DNA from: Paragorgia papillata
Lineage: Eukaryota; Cnidaria; Anthozoa; Scleralcyonacea; Coralliidae
Assembly (NCBI GenBank): GCA_035771165.1
Contig: JAWNZC010000344.1
Span: forward strand, 1,904,501 to 1,968,500
Length of the DNA stretch: 64,000 bases
Direction of reading: 5' to 3'
Positions 11,185-20,133 of the stretch are shown piece after piece. The notes under the pieces were generated by a model. It saw only the letters and a program-made list of their open reading frames with translations, did no database searches and was not told the DNA's origin. How positions within the stretch are numbered: the first letter of the stretch is position 1; each line of letters begins with the position of its first letter. The position numbers and the translations under genes are program-made.

Positions 11185-12505
11185 TTAACTGCTAAAGTCG
11201 CATAGAACGTTGCGGTTGGCGTCAATTTCGATAAGACTTTGAAATTCTCCAAGCACCACGATATTTATAGCTGTTGTCAGAGCCGTTCCAAATTGACATT
11301 CTATCGATACGTTTCCATTTTTAATCGGTTGAATATGATCGCTCAGACACAGATCAGCTGTCAGATCAAACACGAATAGTGTACCCATTGGCATACTCGT
11401 CTCGTGTAATATCATTGCCATCATTTTGAAATAATTTGTTAGTACCAGCATACAAGGTTTGGAAAGCGGACACGTAGTTACTTCCTCTCGCAGCAGCAAA
11501 TTTCAGTTGCAGGGGTTTTCCAGGCAAATGCTCCCCATTTACCGTTAGACCAAGAGAAGTAATGTCGTATAGTTTTTGAAATTGAAAGGATTTTTGGTAT
11601 AGGTACCATTATAAGCATCTGCATCGACCATTCCAATGACCACTCGATCAGGTATAGGGCCTTATATTTCCTCTCGGTACAGAAACAACTTTACAACTGA
11701 TACGATTGATAGGGTACTTGGCCGTGACACGTTGAAGGACATGGGCATGAGCCATCATAACGGTAGAAGAGACGTTGACACGTCGAACGCGAAATACACA
11801 TTCTTCCAAAACCACTTTAAAGTCAGGATGATCTGCTGACGACACTAGGGAAAATGGGTTTCTCGAACGCACTAGCTTGAGCTTGATTGGTACAGCACCA
11901 AGAATATAACGGTCTTGTGCAAACAGATCGGAATGGATTCTGCCTTCCATAGCCACAGACTTACTTTGACTTGCATGAACATACCGCAGTTTCAAACCCT
12001 TGTTTGCATCGGCATCTACTGCTACAGGGTTCACGACATCCATTCAACCAGCTTGATCTTTATAGAACAGCGCTGAGGTCAGATGAGATAATTTTGCGTC
12101 TTTGCTAAAGTTCAGTACAGTTTCCATATATGATCGGTAGGGATAAGCAGTGCTCGACGGTGTGACAAGTTTGTTGTTCAGGTAAACTTCTACTTGAGAA
12201 AATAAAGCATGCATCCACAGATTTACAGGTCCGACTTGAACATTTTCATCGAGATTAGATCCGTCGTTGTTGGTTATTTTTGCTTTCACGTGTAGGTAAC
12301 TGTTTGCTAAATCGGTATACACATCAGAATTTGCAGCACACAGAAACTCTATGGTGTCTGAAGCTCCAATACTCGACACTGGATCTATATCTTCCCAAAA
12401 TCCTTTATTCATTTCTACTTGTGTAGCAGGCATTACAAATAAATCTAATTCTGATTTTGCACACTCACATGAATCTTTATGTAGGGCACTAAAAGCTTGA
12501 CTCAT
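11185..12505 (-). pseudogene. Polinton major capsid protein (F54H12.2-like), broken
   Basis: Double-jelly-roll major capsid protein of the Polinton/adintovirus group, often annotated in animals as F54H12.2-like. The N-terminal part has CECAKSELDLFVMP, VGPVNLWMHALFSQVEVYLN and AYPYRSYMETVL. A TGA at about 12046 stops the first frame where the other copy (24958-26044) reads Arg. The second frame then runs to about 11660, and further shifts near 11640 and 11410 precede the C-terminal VFDLTADLCLSDHIQP and end NRNVLCDFSS. The full length would be about 440 residues. The start codon overlaps the upstream gene's stop (ATGA). The protease follows after one base. Confidence 0.9.
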
Positions 12506-13269
12506 GATTTATATTTTATAAACGGTCCAATCTTTGCTTCCGTAGGCTCAGATGTTTTCTTCTTCACAGTTTGCGAACGACTGACGGTTTTACCTCTTGT
12601 GTTGACTTTTATAGGAGAATTCACCCGTTTGCGTTTACGACCGGCTCCTGATTGGTTCGTAATCCGACGGACCCCCTTTTGAGCAAGATCTTTCACGGCT
12701 TCAGAACCACGCCCTTTTATCGCTTGCTTTACATTCTTCCCTGCCAGAACATCTTGACCAACGTCTTTTACAGCTCGCAGAGCTCTTCCAATAGCTTGAG
12801 CTCCTCGTTTCACCAGAGGTATTGCAAAGCGTGCAATACTTTAAAAAAAACTTCCAATGTCGTAACCAGGGGCGGATTTAGGGTACGTCAAACACGTCAA
12901 GCGACGTACACAAAAATTCTAGACTAATTTATTCCTGAATTAATTAATTAGTTTGAAAAAACTTTTAAAAATGTTTTTAAAATTTGAAAAATAAATATTC
13001 AAGCTTTTAAAAATTTTATATAGATTTTGAAATTTTTGAAATTTTCAAAAATTTCATTTTTGCACGTATTTAGAAAAATATATCGAGAAAAATGGCACTC
13101 CCAACCAAGAAACGCCATGGGGACGAGGTTGAATAATTATTTGACCCAAGATCTCAGTCCTCGGCTAGAGAACACCTGGTCTACTTCATGTAGCCTGAAC
13201 GAAACTGTTCATACCGTAGGGTTAGAGAGGGACCCTCATTCACTCAGCATTCACTCCATTTACAAATAT

Positions 13270-13788
13270 GGATAATTTGAGTACGTCAAAATGGCGGTGT
13301 ACGTCGAAATAACGAGCACTGATTGGACAAAAACAGTAGAGGACCGTCAAGGGGTAGTCGGAAGTAGATGTGACTACGTCGGAAGTAGAATTATTTTGAC
13401 GTTCTTGGCTGTTGATTGGCTGGCAAAGGATATTTCGACGTACACTGACTACGGCACGAGTGCAAGACTGCGGCATAACTAAGCTGCCTGAGCCTGCACT
13501 GACTGACTCGACTTCAAACTTCTGCTTGAGACTGAGTTCGGTTTCGATTATAGCGTCTACGGATGTTACGAAACTTGTAGAGAACGCTCTACAGAGTGAA
13601 AACGATGATTTGTTAAAGACGATCTGTTGCGATTTGACAAAGAAACTCCAATCGTGCGATTTTCTCGTTGGTCAAGAGTTTTCGGCGCAAATTGGCAGGA
13701 CATTGTATCGAGATATTGACGCGGAGGCATATATTCCTCAGTATGCTAAATCTGCTTCTGGAAAGAAACCTTGTATTGCTTGCTTTAA
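13270..13788 (+). other. Promoter and first-exon-like segment carried in the hAT element
   Basis: Seen: AAAATGGCGGTG (YY1-like) at about 13287, two ATTGG (CCAAT) motifs, then an open stretch that includes KTICCDLTKKLQSCDFLVGQEFSAQIGR-type sequence and ends GKKPCIACFK at a good splice donor (AAG|GTGAGT, about 13788). I do not recognise the protein. It could be a captured host first exon or the element's own gene remnant. Confidence 0.35.
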
Positions 13789-14283
13789 GGTGAGTGGCAA
13801 CTATTTTATCTTTAACCTTGTGCAATCGTGAAAAGCGTAAATTATTTAAATTAGATGAGATATGTTTCGACTCACGAGTATTTTATGAATACACAATGCA
13901 ATATATTAATATAATTATTGAGATAATGAGATGTGTTTAGCCAACCATCGCCAATTTTTACAAAAGCATTAACCATACGTTTACTTTAATAATCTGATCA
14001 ACAGTGTTAAATATTGAATTCTAATACCTCTACTCGAACAGTCTACTGTTTATTTGTTTGGCATTGATGGAAATCCATCAAGATATAGAACCTTCTGTTC
14101 AGCAGGTTATTGATAAATTTTCTGCTGACAGCAGGAGAATTGAACTAATTTAAACATTCTATTCATTTGATGTACTGTATATTTTATTGCAATAATTATT
14201 AAATACACAATAAATATTTAAAATAAATAAACATTTCAGTAAGAGTATGCAGTCTTTTCTTGTTAATCGGTAGCTACTAGTTA

Positions 14284-14860
14284 GTATGACCAGGATGATG
14301 TAGAGAGGTGAGCTCCTCTCTATGTCCATGAAATGTCCTATATGGTCTATTTTTCTCTATTCATAATTCTCTCTCATTAGGCGAGTATCTGGCGCCTCAA
14401 AACCAGACAGCTCAGGGTAGATAAGGGGTAAACTATTAGGTAGTAAAGATGACCAGGATGATGTAGAAAGTTGAGCTCCTCTCTATGTCCATGAAATGTC
14501 CTACATGGTCTATTTTTCTCTATTCGTAATTCTTTCTCTTTAGGCGAGTATCTGGCGCCTCAAAACCAGACAGCTCAGGGTAGATAAAGGGTTAAGAATT
14601 AAGATGACCAAGATGATGTAGAGAGGTGAGCTCCTTTCTATGTCCATGAAATGTCCTACATGGTCTATTTTTCTCTATTCGTAATTCTTTCTCTTTAGGC
14701 GAGTATCTGGCGCCTCAAAACCAGACAGCTCAGGGTAGATAAAGGGTTAAGAATTAAGATGACCAGGATGATGTAGAGAGATAAGCTCCTCTATGTCTAA
14801 AAAATGTCCAATATGGTCGATTTACTTAATTACTCTATTCATAATTCTTCTAATCAGAGA
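14284..14860 (+). repeat. Tandem repeat, about 155-163-bp unit, about 3.6 copies
   Basis: Units start at about 14284, 14447, 14602 and 14757 with GATGACCAGGATGATGTAGAG. Each contains CTCCATGTCCATGAAATGTCC-like text and GGCGCCTCAAAACCAGACAG, the last unit diverging. It lies wholly inside the hAT element. Confidence 0.85.
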
Positions 14861-15342
14861 AGAAATTGCTTGGCAGCTAAGGCTAGGGTGGGGCCTTGGC
14901 TGTCCATGTCGGATTCACTGTACAACAGTGATTCATAAGCATGGTGATGAGCTCTGACATGGAGCGAAACAGTCGTAAAAGTTGTCTCCAATAACAATTA
15001 AAAAAGTGCAAAATCGTATTTTTTTAAAAACAATCGTAAAAAGTGGTATAAAAAACCCAAATTAAAACTGTAAGATTTTTCTAAAAAATCTTGTCAGAAT
15101 GCGGGAAATGCCATTTCAGGGAGCCAAATTTCAAAAAATTTCCGGGGGGGCATGCCCCCGGACCCCCCTAGAATGCGCAACTTCCGTGTTTTGACGTACA
15201 CTAAAAAATTCCTAGATCCGCCCCTGGTCGTAACCTTTCTGAATACGTGCACCTCGGAAACCAGGTAGACTTCCACCTCGTTGTCTTCTTAAATAATGCT
15301 GTTGAAATTGCTTTACGTCTGGAATAATTGTATGTCTCATTT

Positions 15343-16062
15343 TTAAATGAAATACGAAGATCTTCGCTGTCTAAAGTGAAGTGTCACGATCGACTTCCCG
15401 AAGCCAAATGATACGTTTTCGTTTTTGTCGTCCTTTATATTCACTTCAATTGTTTCGAAGGACTTTACCTTGACAGGAATATATTGTAGGTTACGGAGAC
15501 TGACGTTCGCGTTTTCTCCATAATTTCCTTGGGTATTGACAGTTCTGAGTAGGGGCACTTTGACATCACCGACAAACTGTGAAAATCCACCGTTAACATC
15601 TGCTACGTAAGGACTTAGGGTTTTCTTTTTTATAAAGGTGTCTTGTTGAAACCCCAATGTTGTAGCAATGTCACCACTAAACCAAACGTTTGCCCCATTT
15701 TTTACATCTACGGTCACTTTCCGTGTACTTCGATTATACGTAAAATTTATCTTCGCTCGTGCCTCTTTGTTCATGCTACGGTTTAAAGCCCCCACCAGAT
15801 CAGCAATGGTGTTATAGTAGCCATCTGGGATAATACCCGTATCGTCATATTTTGTTCCAGCGTTATAGAGAAACGTTTGTTGACTACCTTTTCGAATCGT
15901 GCTCCATGTATGGGGATAATAAAACTCTGATAAAGCTACTTCCCAGTCGCCTGTCAGTTGTATAGTTTCAGCAAGCTTCACTTTAAAATTAGCTACAGTA
16001 TTATCTGGAAAATATTCCATAGAGCTATTGCTTGGAAGCGTTAAATAAAACTGTGTTGCCAT
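15343..16062 (-). CDS. Penton-like minor capsid protein of Polinton
   Basis: An open protein of 239 residues starting MATQFYLTLPSNSSMEYFPD, the conserved N-terminus of the single-jelly-roll minor capsid (penton) protein of Polintons. Later features are VKLAETIQLTGDWEVALSEF and YPHTWSTI, then NFTYNRSTRKVTVDV and the C-terminal FGFGKSIVTLHF. ATG 16062 was chosen because this family starts at MATQF; an in-frame codon at 16107 would add a hydrophobic leader that overlaps nothing useful. It sits 50 bp after the integrase stop and 2 bp before the next ATG. The second Polinton body lacks this gene because of a deletion. Confidence 0.85.
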   Translation of the reverse strand: MATQFYLTLPSNSSMEYFPDNTVANFKVKLAETIQLTGDWEVALSEFYYPHTWSTIRKGSQQTFLYNAGTKYDDTGIIPDGYYNTIADLVGALNRSMNKEARAKINFTYNRSTRKVTVDVKNGANVWFSGDIATTLGFQQDTFIKKKTLSPYVADVNGGFSQFVGDVKVPLLRTVNTQGNYGENANVSLRNLQYIPVKVKSFETIEVNIKDDKNENVSFGFGKSIVTLHFRQRRSSYFI

Positions 16063-16111
16063 GTCGAAGAACAATACCCAAATGAACACAAATTGTAAGG
16101 TACACACATTT

Positions 16112-17194
16112 TTATTTCGTTAAATCTTTTACATTATCGACTGGTACCCAGGAATTAAAAGCTTCTGGATAACCTAACCATTTTACAAGATACTCTTTAC
16201 GTTTACCATGCATGCGTGACTTAATTACTCTTTCTATTCTATAAAAGTCACTATCTGTCTTTGTAACTCTTTGCAATTCCTGTTCGTAAAATGTTCCTTG
16301 TAAATCTTCTCTGTGATAATCGGCAATCTTGTACACTGGCGGTCGTCTGGGTACTCGCTTCGTGATGATGAACACCTCTTCGGTCCAGTTAGGTAAGTAG
16401 CCTTTCTTGAATGTACGTCTTGCTTTGCTAATCCGAACTTGGTCACCAATGCTGAATTTATATTTCATGGGTTTGCTGGTCTCATCACCATACAGTGTTT
16501 GCCATACAATATTCTCGTTTTCTCGATTAACATCAACTGGTCTCATCCCAATACTACAGTGTCTCGAATGGTTGTAGGAATATACTAATTTTTGTAGTAC
16601 ATCGGTATATTTCAACGTATTCTTTGCTGTAAAATATTTCCACATTTTCCCCTTTAACGTTCGGTTAAATCGTTCAACGATGGATGCCTTGGTATCGTTG
16701 TGTGTTGTAAAAAATCGAATATGTTTGTCCTTCAATAACTTTTGAAAGCGTTTGTTGGTAAATTCAGTTCCTTTATCGGTATGAAATGTTTCCGGCTTCC
16801 TTCCTTTCTTTAGTATCTTTTCAAAGGCTTTAAGCAGACTCTCTGCAGTCTTTGTTTTTAATGGTTCCACCCACGCAAATTTGGACAGTACATCAATAAC
16901 AGTTAAAACGTATTTATAACCATTATTTGTTTTACTAAGCGAATCCATAATTACTAGATCAGCCTCCCACTCCTCGTCCATCGCTCCAACAATAACACGA
17001 TTTCGCTTAAAATTATGTCGTACGGGTTTATGCAAAGTATAGGTATCTTGCTGTCCAAGCCATGTTTTTATCTTGTTTCGGGATATCTGGAATTTACCGT
17101 CACTTTTTACGACACGGTATAAGGCATCTACGCCGCCAAAACTTGCCGGACTTTTTGGCTTGTAATACAGATCGTGAAGGTACTGTTCCGCCAT
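16112..17194 (-). CDS. int: Polinton retroviral-type integrase with chromodomain
   Basis: A 360-residue DDE integrase that inserts the element into host DNA. The rve core has its first Asp in LVIMDSLSK (about residue 82), the second in FHTDKGTEF (about 142) and Glu in IVERFNRTLK about 34 residues later. The C-terminus has an SH3-like segment (KYKFSIGDQVRISKARRTFKKG) and a chromodomain, YRIERVIKSRMHGKRKEYLVKW followed by NSWVPVDNV (about 310-355), which would read histone marks at the target. It is fully open, so it is the best-preserved large gene here. The first 95 nt overlap a small Cys-rich frame. A truncated copy is at 24530-24957. Confidence 0.93.
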   Translation of the reverse strand: MAEQYLHDLYYKPKSPASFGGVDALYRVVKSDGKFQISRNKIKTWLGQQDTYTLHKPVRHNFKRNRVIVGAMDEEWEADLVIMDSLSKTNNGYKYVLTVIDVLSKFAWVEPLKTKTAESLLKAFEKILKKGRKPETFHTDKGTEFTNKRFQKLLKDKHIRFFTTHNDTKASIVERFNRTLKGKMWKYFTAKNTLKYTDVLQKLVYSYNHSRHCSIGMRPVDVNRENENIVWQTLYGDETSKPMKYKFSIGDQVRISKARRTFKKGYLPNWTEEVFIITKRVPRRPPVYKIADYHREDLQGTFYEQELQRVTKTDSDFYRIERVIKSRMHGKRKEYLVKWLGYPEAFNSWVPVDNVKDLTK

Positions 17195-17306
17195 CTAATT
17201 CGGATGCCTGTATCACAATTTTTTCCCCACAACACGCTGATATACAGCGAATCTTTCGAAAAATATTACGAACGGCTATTTGTGGTAAACCTCCACAGCA
17301 AGTCAT
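17100..17306 (-). CDS. Small Cys-rich frame overlapping the integrase start
   Basis: An open frame of 68 codons starts MTCCGGLPQIA, contains FRKIRCISACCG and ends RRCLIPCRKK. It begins 112 nt before the integrase ATG and overlaps its first 95 nt in another frame. The second Polinton body has the same frame, same length and same 112-nt offset at 24418-24624, with about 10 substitutions and no stop. Paired cysteines near the N-terminus could be acylated (inference). It may be a real overprinted gene or a leader frame. Confidence 0.5.
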   Translation of the reverse strand: MTCCGGLPQIAVRNIFRKIRCISACCGEKIVIQASELDGGTVPSRSVLQAKKSGKFWRRRCLIPCRKK

Positions 17307-17414
17307 GTTCACGCGACAAAGGTTAGATGTAAATGAATAAACAGAAGTCAACGACACGATATAAATGCAAACATATTTATTACGTATTAAATTAGAATGC
17401 AAAATTATATAAGT

Positions 17415-18050
17415 TCAACAAATGTTCAGTTTTCCCAAATCTTCAGTCAATGCATCGACAGTTTTTTGAAAAAGATATTCTTCATAGGCTTCTTTAGGGT
17501 CACTCTTTCTACTTGTAAAGGATTCGCCCGTTTCTGCGTTCTTGTATTGATATTGTAATGGACTGCTGAAAAGACAGCCAATGTTATAAATTCGTGGCGA
17601 GCTCTCTGTAGGTTTCCATTCAAAGAATCCGCATGCATGTTGTCTTTCGTTAGGACATGAGTAAAACAGACGACCTTGGTTGTCGCCTTCTTTCTTAACT
17701 TTACGAGTATGGCAAACCATTCCGTGTTTACACAAAGGCTTTGGACTCTCGAAGACATCCCCCCATTGCCAAAACGAGCAGGGATTCTCTCGCTCAGAAC
17801 AGACGAAGTAAGGTCTCCCGTAACTTTCTCTCATTTTGTCTTTAACCATTCGCAGTGTCGCCAATTTCTGATGGGTAGGACAGATTGGATGTAGACAGCC
17901 ACTTGTCCGAAAAGCATCTACGGCTTTGCCAAACATATAACAATCTTCTTCAGGGCAGAAAAACTGACAGCTAGGCTTTTGTCCACAGAACCAGAATAAA
18001 CCATTCTTGGTTGTTGAGTTAGATGCAAGTTTACCGTGAAGACACTCCAT
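17415..18050 (-). CDS. Triple zf-GRF domain protein of Polinton
   Basis: A 211-residue protein built of three GRF-type zinc modules. Module 1 (about residues 3-35) has CLHGK, WFCGQ and CQFFCPEE. Module 2 (about 55-100) has CPTH, GRPYFVCSE and CSFWQW. Module 3 (about 105-150) has CKHGMVC, NQGRLFYSCPNE and CGFFEWKP, the best match to the consensus. GRF zinc fingers are known in APEX2, NEIL3 and TOP3A, where they bind single-stranded DNA, so a role in replication or repair of the element is an inference. ATG 18050 (MECLHG) matches the start of the copy at 23217. It lies upstream of the integrase in the same orientation. Confidence 0.78.
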   Translation of the reverse strand: MECLHGKLASNSTTKNGLFWFCGQKPSCQFFCPEEDCYMFGKAVDAFRTSGCLHPICPTHQKLATLRMVKDKMRESYGRPYFVCSERENPCSFWQWGDVFESPKPLCKHGMVCHTRKVKKEGDNQGRLFYSCPNERQHACGFFEWKPTESSPRIYNIGCLFSSPLQYQYKNAETGESFTSRKSDPKEAYEEYLFQKTVDALTEDLGKLNIC

Positions 18051-18211
18051 TACAACGATCTTACTCTGACAACAAACACTAAGCGAATGATACACCAAAC
18101 GAAGTTGACGCTATTCAACTCTCTATGGTTACGCGCATATTAATCAGGATTTCTTTGTCTAAGTTCTGCCGTCGCCGGGACTCGCCCAGACTCGTTCTTT
18201 TGTTTAAAATA

Positions 18212-18619
18212 CTAATGACCACCTAATGAGTCATTAACATCAAATATTACATGGAAGTATGCAAATATCAGTCTGAGAAGCAGTGAACCAAGCCATCGGG
18301 ATAAAGTTTTATTTCGTTTGTATTTAGACAAGTCAATACATCTCAAATCGTTTATCGTTCTTCTCACGGCCTCTCTGATCGTTTCTTCGTCACAGGAGTC
18401 ACTTACTTTAAGAACTAAAGCTAAATAAGCAATAATACGCCCAAAATTGGTCGCCTGCATCTCCCTGTGAATATTCGCCAAGTTATCTCCACAGATTCGA
18501 CCGTTTATACAATCGTACAACCCCTGTTGTTCGGTAAGTAAGGATTCTAAGTGAAAAGACAGAGTGTCTTTATCGATACCAATGTCATTTTTCCTTAGTT
18601 CGTCGTAAATAATATCCAT
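18212..18619 (-). CDS. Bcl-2-like protein of Polinton
   Basis: A 135-residue all-helical-looking protein. The segment REMQATNFGRIIAYLALVLK (about residues 52-71) matches a BH1 motif (core Asn-Trp/Phe-Gly-Arg-Ile), followed by an acidic turn, REAVRRTINDL, and a C-terminal SRWLGSLLLRLIFAYF that could be BH2 or a membrane segment. Bcl-2 homologues that block apoptosis are reported for adintoviruses and other animal DNA viruses. The copy at 23980-24354 keeps the core as NNFGRIVTYLAFVYRVSDS. It is the outermost gene on this end, with a TATA box upstream. Called from one motif and helix layout, so moderate certainty. Confidence 0.6.
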   Translation of the reverse strand: MDIIYDELRKNDIGIDKDTLSFHLESLLTEQQGLYDCINGRICGDNLANIHREMQATNFGRIIAYLALVLKVSDSCDEETIREAVRRTINDLRCIDLSKYKRNKTLSRWLGSLLLRLIFAYFHVIFDVNDSLGGH

Positions 18620-18683
18620 TTTATCAAACGTTTAACGTACGCACTGTTTGGGTAAAGTGTATAAATGAAAGTTGGTTGTTATT

Positions 18684-18693
18684 CTTATATAAG
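18684..18693 (-). promoter_or_regulatory. TATA box candidate near the P2 integrase-side end
   Basis: Palindromic CTTATATAAG lies 65 bp upstream of the Bcl-2-like ATG. A similar CTATATAAG precedes the leftmost gene of the other Polinton body (23062-23070), so the position is conserved. Confidence 0.5.
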
Positions 18694-18719
18694 TCGAGTG
18701 CCAAAAATACTCGGAGAGC

Positions 18720-19046
18720 TATCGGTTATGACGTATTACACGGGGGGGGTTGCATGAAAGCTAGAGTTGGGGGGTAAACAAGTTAGGGTTAGGAAGTCCC
18801 AAAGGAACCTGAGAAATAATGATGTACGCATAAATAATGAGATTAGGGTTTGGAGGTCCCAAAGGAGCATGAGACATAATGACGTAGTCAGATTAGGGTT
18901 AGACTGTCCCAAAGGTGCCTGAGACACAATGACGTAATGAGATTAGGGTTAGAGGATCCTAAAGGAGCCTGAGAATGAATAATTAAAAATTGAATATTTA
19001 ATGAGGCGGCATCCCTTTGAACTCCCGATGGGGGGGTATTACTGCT
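18720..19046 (-). repeat. Polinton 2 terminal inverted repeat, integrase side
   Basis: Reading inward on the minus strand it begins AGCAGTAATACCCCCC, then GGGAGTTCAAAGGGATGCCG and about four 55-62-bp units containing GATTAGGGTT, CCCAAAGGAGC and TGAGACATAATGACGTA. The outer end matches 38507-38837 closely. It ends at 19046 exactly beside GCGGTG (CACCGC on the other strand). Confidence 0.82.
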
Positions 19047-20133
19047 GCGGTGCTTTCATCGTTATATGCAGTGCTTTCATAATTATATGCGGTGCTTTCG
19101 TCATTATATGCGGTGCTTTCGTCATTATATGCGGTGCTTTCATCATTATATGCGGTGGTTTCATCATTATATGCGGTGGTTTCATCATTATATGCGGTGC
19201 TTTCAACTTTATATGCGGTGCTTTCTTCATTATATGCGGTGCTTTCATCATTATATGCGGTGCTTTCATCATTATATGCGTGCAGTGCTTTCATCATTAT
19301 ATGCGGTGCTTTCATCATTATATGCGGTGCTTTCATCCTTATATGCAGTGCTTTCTTCATTATATGCGGTGCTTTCATCATTATATGCAGTGCTTTCATC
19401 ATTATATGCGGTGCTTTCTTCATTATATGCGGTGCTTTCATCATTATATGCAGTGCTTTCATCATTATATGCGGTGTTTTCATCATTATATGCAGTGCTT
19501 TCATCATTATATGCGGTGCTTTCGTCATTATATGCAGTGCTTTCATCATTATATGCAGTGCTTTCATCATTATATGCGGTGCTTTCATCATTATATGCGG
19601 TGCTTTCTTCATTATATGCGGTGGTTTCATCATTATATGCGGTGGTTTCATCATTATATGCGGTGGTTTCATCATTATATGCGGTGCTTTCATCATTATA
19701 TGCAGTGCTTTCATCATTATATGCGGTGCTTTCATCATTATATGCGGTGCTTTCGTCATTATATGCAGTGCTTTCATCATTATATGCAGTGCTTTCATCA
19801 TTATATGCGGTGCTTTCATCATTATATGCGGTGCTTTCATCATTATATGCGGTGCTTTCATCATTATATGCAGTGCTTTCATCATTATATGCGGTGCTTT
19901 CATCATTATATGCGGTGCTTTCGTCATTATATGCAGTGCTTTCATCATTATATGCAGTGCTTTCATCATTATATGCGGTGCTTTCATCATTATATGCGGT
20001 GCTTTCATCATTATATGCGGTGCTTTCGTCATTATATGCGGTGCTTTCATCATTATATATGCAGTGCTTTCATCATTATATGCAGTGCTTTTATCATTAT
20101 CTGCGGTGCTTTCATCATTATATGCAGTGCTTT
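19047..20133 (+). repeat. 21-bp minisatellite, about 52 copies
   Basis: Unit GCTTTCATCATTATATGCGGT with few variants (GCAGT for GCGGT; CTTCG for CTTCA). Because 21 is a multiple of 3 and the unit has no stop in several frames, it produces long artificial open frames on both strands. Phase shifts occur near 19278 and 20057. The first 6 bp, GCGGTG, are one target copy of Polinton 2. The array ends directly in the ubiquitin-like part of LINE ORF1. A short array of the same unit in opposite orientation is at 38838-39013. Confidence 0.93.

Larger units (their letters stand above)
12867..15226. mobile_element. hAT-type non-autonomous DNA transposon, 2360 bp
   Basis: Seen: termini CAGGGGCGGATTTAGG at the left and CCTAGATCCGCCCCTG at the right, flanked by exact 8-bp copies GTCGTAAC at 12859-12866 and 15227-15234. 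An 8-bp duplication and CAGGGG termini fit the hAT superfamily. Repeated TACGTC/GACGTA motifs near both ends may bind transposase. A G/C palindrome (CCGGGGGGGCATGCCCCCGG) lies near the right end. No transposase is recognisable. The inside holds a promoter-like segment, an exon-like frame and a 155-163-bp tandem repeat. Confidence 0.85.
12502..15340 (-). pseudogene. Protein-VI-like minor virion protein, split by a hAT-like element and a stop
   Basis: A short basic protein encoded between the penton-like and major capsid genes. The first exon-like block (15340-15235) starts MRHTIIPDVKQFQQHYLRR and contains GFRGARIQKGYDIG. The second (12866-12502) has an in-frame TAA just after the insertion point and then RGAQAIGRALRAVKDVGQDV, KRKRVN and KIGPFIKYKS-like basic segments. 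An N-terminal Gly-rich GxxxQxG motif with an amphipathic basic helix resembles adenovirus protein VI or its Polinton equivalents (established by position, inferred here). The element at 12867-15226 interrupts it with an 8-bp duplication. In the second Polinton body this gene is deleted. Confidence 0.75.

Noticed and set aside
16063..16107. Upstream hydrophobic leader for the penton-like protein
   Set aside because: The family starts at MATQF (16062), and the extra codons are not expected for a capsid protein.
19047..20133. CRISPR-like array
   Set aside because: Units are contiguous with no unique spacers, and the context is an animal genome.
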